In this document: positions 19,101 through 26,837 of the stretch, piece after piece
How the letters are laid out: every line of letters starts with the position of its first letter
Numbering within the stretch: the first letter of the stretch is position 1
NCBI GenBank assembly: GCA_964651245.1
Contig: CAZYVI010000011.1
Location: 1 to 64,000, forward strand
Reading direction: 5' to 3'
Origin: Avedoeria sp964651245
GTDB taxonomy: Bacteria; Chloroflexota; Anaerolineae; Epilineales; Epilineaceae
DNA length: 64,000 nucleotides
Notes under the pieces: model-generated
The model's database searches: none
What the model was told of the DNA's origin: nothing
Seen by the model: only the letters and a program-made list of their open reading frames with translations
Translations under genes and position numbers: made by a program

Positions 19101-22100
19101 TCCGACGACGTGGCGCTGGCGTTGTTCGTCAGGATCGTGCCGGGCTGGGCGTTGGCGGCCACCTGGGCCACGATCGTCACCTCGCGCGTCTGGCCCGCGG
19201 CCAGCGGCCCGAGGTTGCAGCCGGCGGCGAGCGCCGCAGCACCGCAGTTCTGGCTGTCGGAGACGTACGTCATGCCGTTGGGCAGCACGTCGGTGAGCGT
19301 CACCGTGGCGGCGTCGGACGGCCCGCTGTTCTTGACCCCGACGGTGAACGAGACCTGCGCGCCGGGCGCCGGCTGGACGTTGCTGGCGTCCTTGTCGACG
19401 CTGATGTCGGCGCTGCGGACGGCCGCGACCGTGACGTCGTCCTCGTTGTTGCCCGGGTTCGGGTCGTCGGTCAGGACGCGCTCGGGCGCGTCGACGGCCA
19501 TCGACGCGGCCAGCGGCGCCTTGCCGTGGGCCACGCTGGCCACGTTCGTCAGCTGCGCGCCGTTGGGCACGCCGGCGCCGACCTGGACGGTCATCGTGAA
19601 CAGCCGCGACTGCCCGTTGTTCAGGGCGCCCAGGTTGCAGGTGAGCGTCTGGGGCGGCCCCTGGACGCAGCCGGACGTCCCGCCCGGACCCGCCGTGTCG
19701 GAGAGGTAGCTGAACCCGGCCGGGAGCTGGTCGATGACGATCACCGACGGCGCGTTCGCCGGGCCGAGGTTCTCGACGAGCAGGTTGAACGTGTGCATCA
19801 TGCCCGGCGTCACCGTCGGCGACGGCGACGTCTTCGTGATCTGCAGGTCGGCGCCCTGGCCGGTGCCGGTGACCGTCGTGGTGGCGTTGGCGCCGTTGTT
19901 GCCCGGCGTCGGGTCGACGGTGCCGGACGAGACGACCGCGGTGTTCGTGAGCTGCGCCCCGGCGGGCACCGCGCCGTCGACGTCGACGACGATGTTGAAC
20001 TGGATCGACTGGCCCGACGGCAGGTTGCCCAGCGCGCAGAGCCGCGTCCCGCCACCGCCCGACGTGCAGCCGTTGGGCCCGGTCGTCGAGACGAACGAGA
20101 CCCCCAGCGGCAGGACGTCGCTCACCAGCACGTTGTTCGCCTGGCTGGGGCCGTTGTTCGTGACCGTCAGCTGGTAGACCATCTGCTGGCCGGCCAGGAT
20201 TTGCGCCGGCGCCGCCTTCGTCAGCGCCAGGTCGGCGGTCGAGCCGCTGGCGGGGTTGACGACGGTCTGGGCCGAGGCGTTGTTGTTGCCCGCGGCCGGA
20301 TCCAGCGTCGACGACGTGACCGAGGCGGTGTTCGTCAGCGTCGTGCCGGCCTGCCCGGCGCCGGTCTGGATCGTTACCACGACGCCCGCGCTGCCGCCGG
20401 CGGCGATGTTGCCCAGCGAGCAGCTCAGGTTCTGCGACGCCGGCGGGTTCAGGCTGCAGACCGCCGGCGCGCTGCCGACGAAGGTCGTGCCGGCCGGCAG
20501 CGTGTCGTTCACCGTCACGCCGTTGGCCGTGTCGGGGCCGGCGTTGCTGACGGTCAGGTTGTAGGCGATCGTGTTGCCGGCCTGGACCGACGCCGGGCCG
20601 GTCTTGGCCAGCGACAGGTCGGCCGACGACGCGCCGCCGACCGTCGTCGTCGTGCTGGCGCTGCTGTTGGCGCCGTCGGGATCGGGCGTGTCGCTGTCGA
20701 CGGTGGCCAGGTTGACCAGCTGCGTCCCGGCCGCCAGCCCGCCGACGGTGACGTTGATCGTGATCGAGCGCGACGCACCGGCCGCGATGTCGCCCAGGGC
20801 GCACGTCAGCGTGCCGACCGGCGCCTGGACGCAGCCGGCGTTGTCGGAGACGTAGGTCACGCCGGCCGGCAGCGTGTCGACGACGACCACGTTGACGGCG
20901 TTGGACGGACCGGCGTTGAACACCGTCAGGTTGTAGGCCAGCGCGCCACCCGCCACGACGGTCGGCGGCGCCGACTTCGTGAGCCGCAGGTCGGCGCTGG
21001 CGACGGCCACCACCGTGGCCGACGACGTGTTGTTCGCCGGCACCGGGTCCGAGACGCCGGCGGCGGCGACGACCGCCGTGTTGTTGAGGCTCGCGCCGGG
21101 CGCGACGTCGGCGTTGATCCGGGCCACGATGTGGATCGTGCGGGTCTGGCCCGACGCCAGCGGGCCCAGGCTACAGGTCAGCGTGCCGGGCGGCGCCTGG
21201 ACGCAGCCGGCGTCGTCGGAGACGTAGGTCATCCCCACCGGCAGGACGTCGGTCACCTGGGCGTTGTTGACGGCGCTGGGGCCGAAGTTGGCGGCCACCA
21301 GCGTGAACGTCACCTCGCCGCCGGCCACGTACGGACCGGCCGAGGCCGTCTTCGTCAGCCGCAGATCGGCCGCCGCCGCCACGATCACCGCCGCCTGGGC
21401 CTGGTTGTTGCCCGACGTCGGGTCGAGCGTCGACGACTGGACGGTGGCGGTGTTCGTCAGGATCGCGCCGGTCTGGGCGCCGGGCGCCACCTGGACGGTG
21501 ATCGCCACGCCGGCGGTCGCGCCGGCCGCCAGGGCGCCGATCGTGCACGTCACCGTGCCGACGGGGGCCTGGACGCAGGCGCCGTTGCTGCTCACGTAGA
21601 GCAGGCTGGCCGGCAGCGTGTCGACGACCTGGACGTTCGTCGCGTCGGACGGGCCGTTGTTCGTCACCAGGATCTGGTACACCACCTGGTCGCCCGGCCG
21701 CGGCGTCACGATCGACGCGCTCTTGGCGATCGCCAGGTCGGCGGCGCGCGTCGTGGTGACGACGGCGGTGGCGGTGTTGTTGGCCAGGTTCGTGTCGAGC
21801 GTGCTCGTCGAGAACACCGTGGCCGTGTTCGTCAGCACCGTCCCGACGGCCAGCATCATGTCGAGCTCGACGTTCACCGTGAACGACCGCGTCTGGCCGA
21901 CGGCGATGCTGCCGAACGTGCAGGTGAGCGTCCCGACCGGGCCCTCGACGCAACCGTCGCTGTCGGAGACGTAGACCACGCCGGCCGGCAGGATGTCGCG
22001 CACGGTGACGTCGGTCACCGGGTCGGGGCCGTTGTTCTTCACCGAGATCGTGTAGACGAGCGCCCCGCCGGCCACCGGCGTCAGCGTCGAGGCCTGCTTC

Positions 22101-25100
22101 GTGATCTCGAGGTCGGCCTGGTCGACCGGCACCGTCACGTCGCGGGTGTTGATGTAGATGTCGTCGGTGTCGGCCGGGTCGTAGAAGACCTTGACCCGCG
22201 TCGGGCCGCCCAGCGGGCAGGCGCCGTCGAAGTAGCCGACGGTGGCGTTGTCCTCGTCGTCGAACAGGTGGACCTGCGGCGGGTTGGGGTTGTTCACCGG
22301 CGGGAGGATCCCCAGCGGCGGCGCCCAGGTGTCGCCAGCGGCGCTGATCATGTTGTGGTCCAGCGGCGGCGGGTTGAACTCGTTGGCGCCGGGGCCCGGG
22401 AAGAACGGGCCGGGCTCGTCGCGGGTGCAGCCGTAGAACGCCAGCTTGCTCACCGGCGACGTCCAGGCCAGCGTCAGCAGGTACTTCTGGCCCTCCGGCA
22501 CCGAGATCGTGGTGTAGTTCGACGGCGTCACCATGAGCTGGTGGGTGTTCCAGCCCACGCGGGCGTTGGCGGCGTCGGCCGGCGCGTAGGTCTCACGCAA
22601 CTCGGTGTGGAGGCGCGTCTCGTCGGTCTCCTCGAGGATCGTCTCGACGAGCGGATCGGACGGCGCGAGCTCGCCGACGCAGCTCACGTAGCCGTTCTCG
22701 AACGCGAAGTCCTCGGGCGCCAGCCGGTCGATGTCCATGGCCAGGGTGTGCTGCATGTTGAACGGCGGAAGCACCGACATCTGCGGCGGCAGCCCGTTCA
22801 GGAAGTAGCCCTGGTAGAACAGCGAGTCCTGCGGGTTGATGAAGTTGCCCTTCGGCACCGGCGTCCGGATCGTGATGAAGGCGAAGGTGTCGTTGCAGAG
22901 GCCGGCGGCGCCGCTGTTCTGGGTCATGATCGCCACGACGTTGTAGCTGTGGCCGTCGACGTGGAACCGCTTGAGGTACCACGGGTCGCCGGGCAGCAGG
23001 TCGTGGCTGCCGTTGCCGTCGTCGATGGCCGAGTGGCTGGCGCCCAGCGCGCGGCCGACCGTCAGCGTCACGCGGTCGCCGGACGGCGCGACGTCCTCGA
23101 CGAAGGCGAACCAGGCGCCGTCGGGCGCGGTGTTGGCCTCGCCGGGGCGCACGATCGTCACCCGGTCCTGGAAGCGGTCGACGAGCACGGCGTCGCCGAT
23201 GTCGAGGGTGCGGATGCCGCCGACGGCCTCGGGCCGGGCGTTGTTCGGGTTGCCGCCGGTGAAGAACAGCCGGAACTGGGCCCGGGTGTTCGGGGTGACG
23301 TTGTTCAGCGTGATCAGGTAGTCCAGGAACTGGGCGTTGTGGCCCTCGGGCGTGTTCGGATCGAGGTCGAGCGTCAGGCTCTGGACGGCGAAGACCGCCA
23401 TCTCGTTGCCGTTGAGCGCCTGGCAGTCGGCGTCGAGCGCGTCGTTGACCTGGTCGCCGTCGAAGTCGAGCATCGGGCCGGCCAGCGGCGTGACCGGCAC
23501 GCCGGGCAGCGTCGGCCGGTTCGACTGCCACTGCTGGTCGAGGTACTGGTTGAGCGTCTGCTCGGAGTGGATGTTCGAGGCGTCGTTGAAGCCGTCGAAG
23601 TTGGCGTCGAACGTCGTCAGGCCGTAGCCGAACTGGCCGCCCGCCGGCAGCGTGCCGTTGGGGTTCGGCGCCGGCAGATCGGCCGCCCGCGACCCAACCG
23701 GGAAGGCGATCCGGCTCGACCCGGCCGGCACGCCGACCGGGTTGTCGGTCGTGTCCATCATCAGGTAGGTGTACTCCTGGACGATGGCCGGGAACTGCAG
23801 GTCGCGCTGGCAGTCGTCGGTGAAGCGCAGCTTCTCGACCCAGTCGGGCTGGTACCACGTCCGGTGGTAGACCTTCTCGCGGGCGTTCTGGGCGCCGTTC
23901 GAGATCTGCTGGTAGAGCTCGCGCAGCGGCTCGTTGAAGTTGCGGAACTCGTCCATGTAGGCCGGGTTGAACGTCAGCGAGTCGGTCCGCGGCGCGTGCG
24001 GGTGCTGCGGGTTCACCGGCGCGAAGGGATCGGTGTACGGCAGCACCTCGACCGGGTAGGCGGCCAAGCCCGACGTCGCGTCGGTGGCCACCGCGGTGTC
24101 GCCCGCGCCGAACAGGATCGGCGGGCGGCTGACGATGCCGTTGCAGGTCAGGTCGTCGCAGACCGGGAAGCCGCCGTAGAGCCGGAGGCCGTCGTTGTCG
24201 GCCGTCAGCTTGCCCTTGTTGTCGTCGGGGTCGTGGACGAACGTCACGCGGCGCGGCGAGCCGTAGGCGCCGGTGGCCGGGTCGAAGAGCGTCTCGTCGA
24301 CCACGAGGTCCGGCGGCGTCGGCGGCTGCTCGTCGGGCACCGAGCCGTCGGGCATGCGCCAGAGGCGCCAGCGGGCGGTGTCGTTCGTGAAGCCGGTCGT
24401 CACCAGGTAGTTGTCGGGGTCGCAGGCCGGGACGCCGCCGGCCAGCGGCGCGCCCGCCTGGTCGGGCATCACGAACTCGGTGTAGCGCCAAGGCTGGGTG
24501 AAGACCTGCTCGTTGAAGAAGAAGCTGTCCGGCACGCCCGGCGGCGGCGCCGCGCTGCCGCCGGTGTTGAGCGCGCCGTACTTCTCGCGGATCTGGCCGA
24601 TGAAGGGCTCGTAGCCCTCCTCCTCGGTGTAGAACCAGTGGCTGGCGAAGTAGTTGTCGTAGGGGCCCACCGGGCGCTCGGGGTGCCGGCCGGTGTAGAC
24701 CAGCGGATCGCTCTGCGCCAGGACCGGCGGGATCGGGCCCATCGGGCCGCCCATGTAGAGGATCTCGGGGCGCTGGACCTCGTCGTCGCCCGGCAGGATC
24801 GGGCAGAGGTCGAAGCCCTCGAAGTCGACGACGTCCTCGAGGATCGTGTGCTCGTGGTTGAACGGCGGCGGCAGGACGAGCGGCTCTTGGACGCCGTAGC
24901 CCTCGAGGCGCACCGAGTGCTGCTCGATCGTGACGTCGACCTTGGGCAGCGGCGAGCGCAGCGTGATGTACTGCATCGCGTTGGCGGCGCAGGTCATGAT
25001 CGCCACGACGTTGTACTCGTGGCCGTCGACGTAGAAGCGCTTCAGGAACCACGGGCCGCCGACCGAGCGGTTGGCGACGTTCGGCGTGCTCTCCATGCTG

Positions 25101-26473
25101 GCGCACGGGGCGCCGAGCGCGCGGCCGAGGACGAGCGTGACGGTGCCGTCGAGGGCGTCGGTGCCCTGGACATATACGTAGAACGGACCGATCGGCAGCT
25201 GCCCCAGCAGGTTGGCGCCGGGCTGAACGACCTGCAGCGGGCCGACGTCGGCCGCCAGGGCCAGGCCGTCGATGCCGACCGAGCGCGCCTGGACGAGCCG
25301 CGGCCGGAGGTCGCCGTTGTACCAGACCTCGAGCACGGCGGCCTGGGCCGAGACGTTGCGCACCCGGACGAAGTGGTCGAGGAACTGGACCGTGCTGCCG
25401 TCGTGGATCGTGATCGAGTCCGTCGACAGCACGACCATCTCGTCGCACGACAGCGGCACGCCGTCCGTGTTGATGTTGTCGAGGACGCCGTCGCCGTCGA
25501 AGTCGATCGTGATGCCGGTGTCGGCCGCGGTCGTGATCTCGCTGCCGACGTTGACCATGTCGTTCGTGCCGTCGAAGTCGACGTCGAGGCTGGTCAGGCC
25601 GTCGCCGACGAGCGGCCCGGCCGGATCCGTTGCGGCCAGCGACGTGCCGATCGGGAAGACGAAGCGCGTCTCGCCGGCGCGGCCGCAGATCGGGCGCGGC
25701 GCGCTATCGTCGAGGCGGTCGGGGTCGGGATGGGCCACCGGCAGCTCGTTGTCGAGGAGCTGGTAGGTGAGCTCGGTCATGATCGCCGGGTACCACTCGT
25801 CCTGGTTGGACGGGGCGGGGTTGACCGGCGCGTCGGGGGTGCCGTTGTTGTTGCTGTCGGTCAGGCAGTCGTCGGCGTTGAGGTCCTTGTCGAGGTGGGT
25901 CGGCTCGTACCAATGCCGCAGCCACACCTTCTGCGAGCCGTTGACGCCCGAGGCGCGGATGTTGGCGTCGCGCGAGACCTCGTCCGTGGCGCGGAGGCAG
26001 TTCCACTGGGCGCGGAAGGCCGGCTCGTTGAGCCGCTCCGAGATCCAGGCCGGGTCCCAGGTCACGTAGTCGAACTCGGGCGCCTCCGGCGACAACGGGC
26101 TGAACGGCCCGGTCGGGTCGGTGTACGGCGGATCCTCGGGAACCCGCTGCGTGTTCGGGTCGATGACGGTGTTCGAGCCCGCCGTCGCCGGCCGGTTGGC
26201 CTCGCCGACGATGCAGCTGTTGCAGACCACGGTGTAGCCGTACAAGCGCAGCGTGTCGAGGCGCTCGGTGATGTCGGCCAGCACCGCCGCCGCGGGCGAG
26301 GCGGCCGGGGCGCCCGCCGGCGCAGCGCCGGCGAGGCCGGCGCCGAAGCCCAGGCCGCCGGCCATGGCCAGCGTCACCGCGACGACGGCGCGCCAGAGGG
26401 CCCACGTGGGCCGGTGGTCACGCGGCGTGCGGTCGAGGGTCAGACGGGTGGACTGCGGGCGGGACTGACTCAT
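16154..26473 (-). CDS. Giant exported protein: twin A/B modules, 12 DUF11 repeats, FN3, dockerin, cohesin
   Basis: This encodes 3,439 residues. ATG 26473 is chosen over upstream starts because GGAGGAG sits 7 nt before it. A signal peptide with a hydrophobic core lies at about 30-55. Order: module A (about 60-740) and module B (about 745-1440), homologous to those of the 2,335-residue neighbour; 12 DUF11 repeats (about 1453-2975), each beginning ADLxxxK; a fibronectin-type-III-like domain (about 2978-3080); a carboxypeptidase-regulatory-like domain; a dockerin-like domain with two NLFDLV-containing duplicated halves (about 3163-3216); and a cohesin-like domain (about 3265-3420). The C-terminus ends LLPALYR followed by seven residues. 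Cohesin and dockerin in one chain suggest self-assembly. A sigma-70 type promoter lies upstream. The role, matrix or S-layer-like protein, is inference. Confidence 0.92.
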   Translation of the reverse strand: MSQSRPQSTRLTLDRTPRDHRPTWALWRAVVAVTLAMAGGLGFGAGLAGAAPAGAPAASPAAAVLADITERLDTLRLYGYTVVCNSCIVGEANRPATAGSNTVIDPNTQRVPEDPPYTDPTGPFSPLSPEAPEFDYVTWDPAWISERLNEPAFRAQWNCLRATDEVSRDANIRASGVNGSQKVWLRHWYEPTHLDKDLNADDCLTDSNNNGTPDAPVNPAPSNQDEWYPAIMTELTYQLLDNELPVAHPDPDRLDDSAPRPICGRAGETRFVFPIGTSLAATDPAGPLVGDGLTSLDVDFDGTNDMVNVGSEITTAADTGITIDFDGDGVLDNINTDGVPLSCDEMVVLSTDSITIHDGSTVQFLDHFVRVRNVSAQAAVLEVWYNGDLRPRLVQARSVGIDGLALAADVGPLQVVQPGANLLGQLPIGPFYVYVQGTDALDGTVTLVLGRALGAPCASMESTPNVANRSVGGPWFLKRFYVDGHEYNVVAIMTCAANAMQYITLRSPLPKVDVTIEQHSVRLEGYGVQEPLVLPPPFNHEHTILEDVVDFEGFDLCPILPGDDEVQRPEILYMGGPMGPIPPVLAQSDPLVYTGRHPERPVGPYDNYFASHWFYTEEEGYEPFIGQIREKYGALNTGGSAAPPPGVPDSFFFNEQVFTQPWRYTEFVMPDQAGAPLAGGVPACDPDNYLVTTGFTNDTARWRLWRMPDGSVPDEQPPTPPDLVVDETLFDPATGAYGSPRRVTFVHDPDDNKGKLTADNDGLRLYGGFPVCDDLTCNGIVSRPPILFGAGDTAVATDATSGLAAYPVEVLPYTDPFAPVNPQHPHAPRTDSLTFNPAYMDEFRNFNEPLRELYQQISNGAQNAREKVYHRTWYQPDWVEKLRFTDDCQRDLQFPAIVQEYTYLMMDTTDNPVGVPAGSSRIAFPVGSRAADLPAPNPNGTLPAGGQFGYGLTTFDANFDGFNDASNIHSEQTLNQYLDQQWQSNRPTLPGVPVTPLAGPMLDFDGDQVNDALDADCQALNGNEMAVFAVQSLTLDLDPNTPEGHNAQFLDYLITLNNVTPNTRAQFRLFFTGGNPNNARPEAVGGIRTLDIGDAVLVDRFQDRVTIVRPGEANTAPDGAWFAFVEDVAPSGDRVTLTVGRALGASHSAIDDGNGSHDLLPGDPWYLKRFHVDGHSYNVVAIMTQNSGAAGLCNDTFAFITIRTPVPKGNFINPQDSLFYQGYFLNGLPPQMSVLPPFNMQHTLAMDIDRLAPEDFAFENGYVSCVGELAPSDPLVETILEETDETRLHTELRETYAPADAANARVGWNTHQLMVTPSNYTTISVPEGQKYLLTLAWTSPVSKLAFYGCTRDEPGPFFPGPGANEFNPPPLDHNMISAAGDTWAPPLGILPPVNNPNPPQVHLFDDEDNATVGYFDGACPLGGPTRVKVFYDPADTDDIYINTRDVTVPVDQADLEITKQASTLTPVAGGALVYTISVKNNGPDPVTDVTVRDILPAGVVYVSDSDGCVEGPVGTLTCTFGSIAVGQTRSFTVNVELDMMLAVGTVLTNTATVFSTSTLDTNLANNTATAVVTTTRAADLAIAKSASIVTPRPGDQVVYQILVTNNGPSDATNVQVVDTLPASLLYVSSNGACVQAPVGTVTCTIGALAAGATAGVAITVQVAPGAQTGAILTNTATVQSSTLDPTSGNNQAQAAVIVAAAADLRLTKTASAGPYVAGGEVTFTLVAANFGPSAVNNAQVTDVLPVGMTYVSDDAGCVQAPPGTLTCSLGPLASGQTRTIHIVARINADVAPGASLNNTAVVAAAGVSDPVPANNTSSATVVAVASADLRLTKSAPPTVVAGGALAYNLTVFNAGPSNAVNVVVVDTLPAGVTYVSDNAGCVQAPVGTLTCALGDIAAGASRSITINVTVGGLAAGTQLVNLATVDSDTPDPDGANSSASTTTTVGGASSADLSLAKTGPASVQAGNTIAYNLTVSNAGPDTANGVTVNDTLPAGTTFVGSAPAVCSLNPPASQNLSCSLGNIAAGGSAGVVVTIQTGAGQAGTTLTNTASVTSSTLDPAAGNNNASAQTVVNPASGSTADLALTKAAPAQILAGQQMVYQLTVTNNGPSQANNVLVSDVLPLGVSFVSTTGPNGCTSGGGGTRLCALGNLPSGQSIQFNIVVDVDGAVPAGAQLTNTAVVSSGTVDPTPGNNGANATTTVTGTGQGADLQITKTSPSPTVTPGMMHTFNLLVENLGPANAPSVIVIDQLPAGFSYLSDTAGPGGTSGCVQGPPQTLTCNLGALNNGQSRLFTMTVQVGAGVPNGAQLTNVASVAHGKAPLAASMAVDAPERVLTDDPNPGNNEDDVTVAAVRSADISVDKDASNVQPAPGAQVSFTVGVKNSGPSDAATVTLTDVLPNGMTYVSDSQNCGAAALAAGCNLGPLAAGQTREVTIVAQVAANAQPGTILTNNASATSSEPDPDATDNADSAFVIVTQAANAADLAIDKTASDPTPLAGEAITFDLAVTNNGPATAQAVVVQDTLPAQVTPGALPAACALAAGTVTCNLGNIANGTTVVVQIPVTVGAGLAAGTQFNNTATVTSNTPDPQGSNNSDTITLIVESPSPNVDLAVTKTASDNNPIAGTTLQYTLAIRNHGPGTANGVVVTDNLPAGVSLVDNDGGCTAVAQVLTCNLGTVADDTTVTIHVNVAIPATATQGQQFVNTASVATTSPETDPTDNQANHTATARRVADLRIDKTANPATAQAGGQVVFGFQIDNLGPSNAGPVTVTDTLPPGLTHVSNTAGCSVSGQTLTCTFPTVTAGGFVSFQVTAAVAANASGTVTNTATVSSPAADPAPGNNSDSVNVTITAPQNADVRISKNVNGTTPAQQGGLVTYDFVVVNDGPGQALNVVVSDALPAQVTHHSNTAGCQVSGQNVTCNLGTVNGGQTRTFQIVVRIGAAVAPGTQVSNTASVTSTTPDPNAANNGAQATFIVLAAPSPPLNAACNVLPGGAQIRVTWVDNSTFETEFAIEVSFNGSTYIPLATVPSTTQVGTGTLYAYESPELLASTSYTFRVAARDAVTGQVSAASVPTDGCTTASQPVEKTSCIRGYMNLQGRSDHTGAVVYVDGVPAGLSGPNGYFSICGVPKGEHRLSADAACYLGADQMFRVSGGGPLDLPFTALPGGDTDNNAAINLFDLVRVGANYRTSPPSDIRADCNGDREVNLFDLVLVGTNYGRNGSVPFGYAGEAEAAARLFGAVAPSTARKVDGALAGILPPAAERALGLPEGAPAAPPAGPIDVALGVRAIDSDTIAVDVTAEGVWNLYGAEVKMKFDPQRVKVVDALEVAGVQVKPGEAWSREGQPFIAVNKVDPSGSIGFTATRVAPARGMYGDIVLFTVTFDVLKDGADGAWSIDSALLVDGDNHAIETTIDGKSIQAVIDRNTFVGRALLPALYRGLSLR
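17545..22115 (-). repeat. Array of 12 DUF11 coding repeats
   Basis: Twelve successive domains of about 125-130 residues each begin with ADLxxxK-type motifs and contain N(N/A)GP and DxLPAGxxYVSD-type motifs. They are diverged at the DNA level, unlike the 477-bp units of the neighbouring genes, so this array is older. DUF11 domains are Ig-like and stack into long stalks. Confidence 0.85.
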
Positions 26474-26837
26474 GCTGTGGCTCCTCCGGTTCGAAGAAGG
26501 CCCGTCTGGCCCTGGGGGGGACGGATCGGGGCGGGACCTCACACAGACACGCGACCGCCCACCCCGGCACGGCGGACGACCGGGACGCTGGGTCGGCGCT
26601 CAGGCGCACGCGCCCGATCAGGGCGCGGCCGAACGGCTGGTTACAATTCGATTAACGGCCATTGTAACGCACGGCGAGGGCGATTGCAAGCCCCTTCTTA
26701 AGGAGAACGTAACCGCCCGGGAGAGGGTCGCGGGTCCGCGCCGCCGGGGTCGCGAGGGGGTCGGCGGTCGTGGAGCCAACGTGTTGGACGCACGACGTGG
26801 CGCACGGACACGCTGAGATTGTCGCCGGGGGGGACCG
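26474..26837. other. 364-bp intergenic leader of giant gene 3
   Basis: This gap has no gene. It is less GC-rich around 26640-26710 and contains the promoter at 26661-26689. The predicted transcript would have a 5' leader of about 180 nt. I see no recognisable riboswitch in it. A second A/T-rich stretch at about 26642-26655 could be the start site region. Confidence 0.6.
26661..26689 (-). promoter_or_regulatory. Sigma-70-type promoter for giant gene 3
   Basis: On the minus strand TTGCAA (26689-26684), a 17-bp spacer and TACAAT (26666-26661) form one of the best -35/-10 matches in the window. It faces the 3,439-residue gene that starts at 26473. Transcription should begin near 26654. Confidence 0.75.

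Noticed and set aside
15692..26701. A 3,669-residue plus-strand open frame
   Set aside because: It is antisense to the two giant genes and consists of Arg/Val/Asp-rich shadow sequence without domains, a by-product of high GC third positions.
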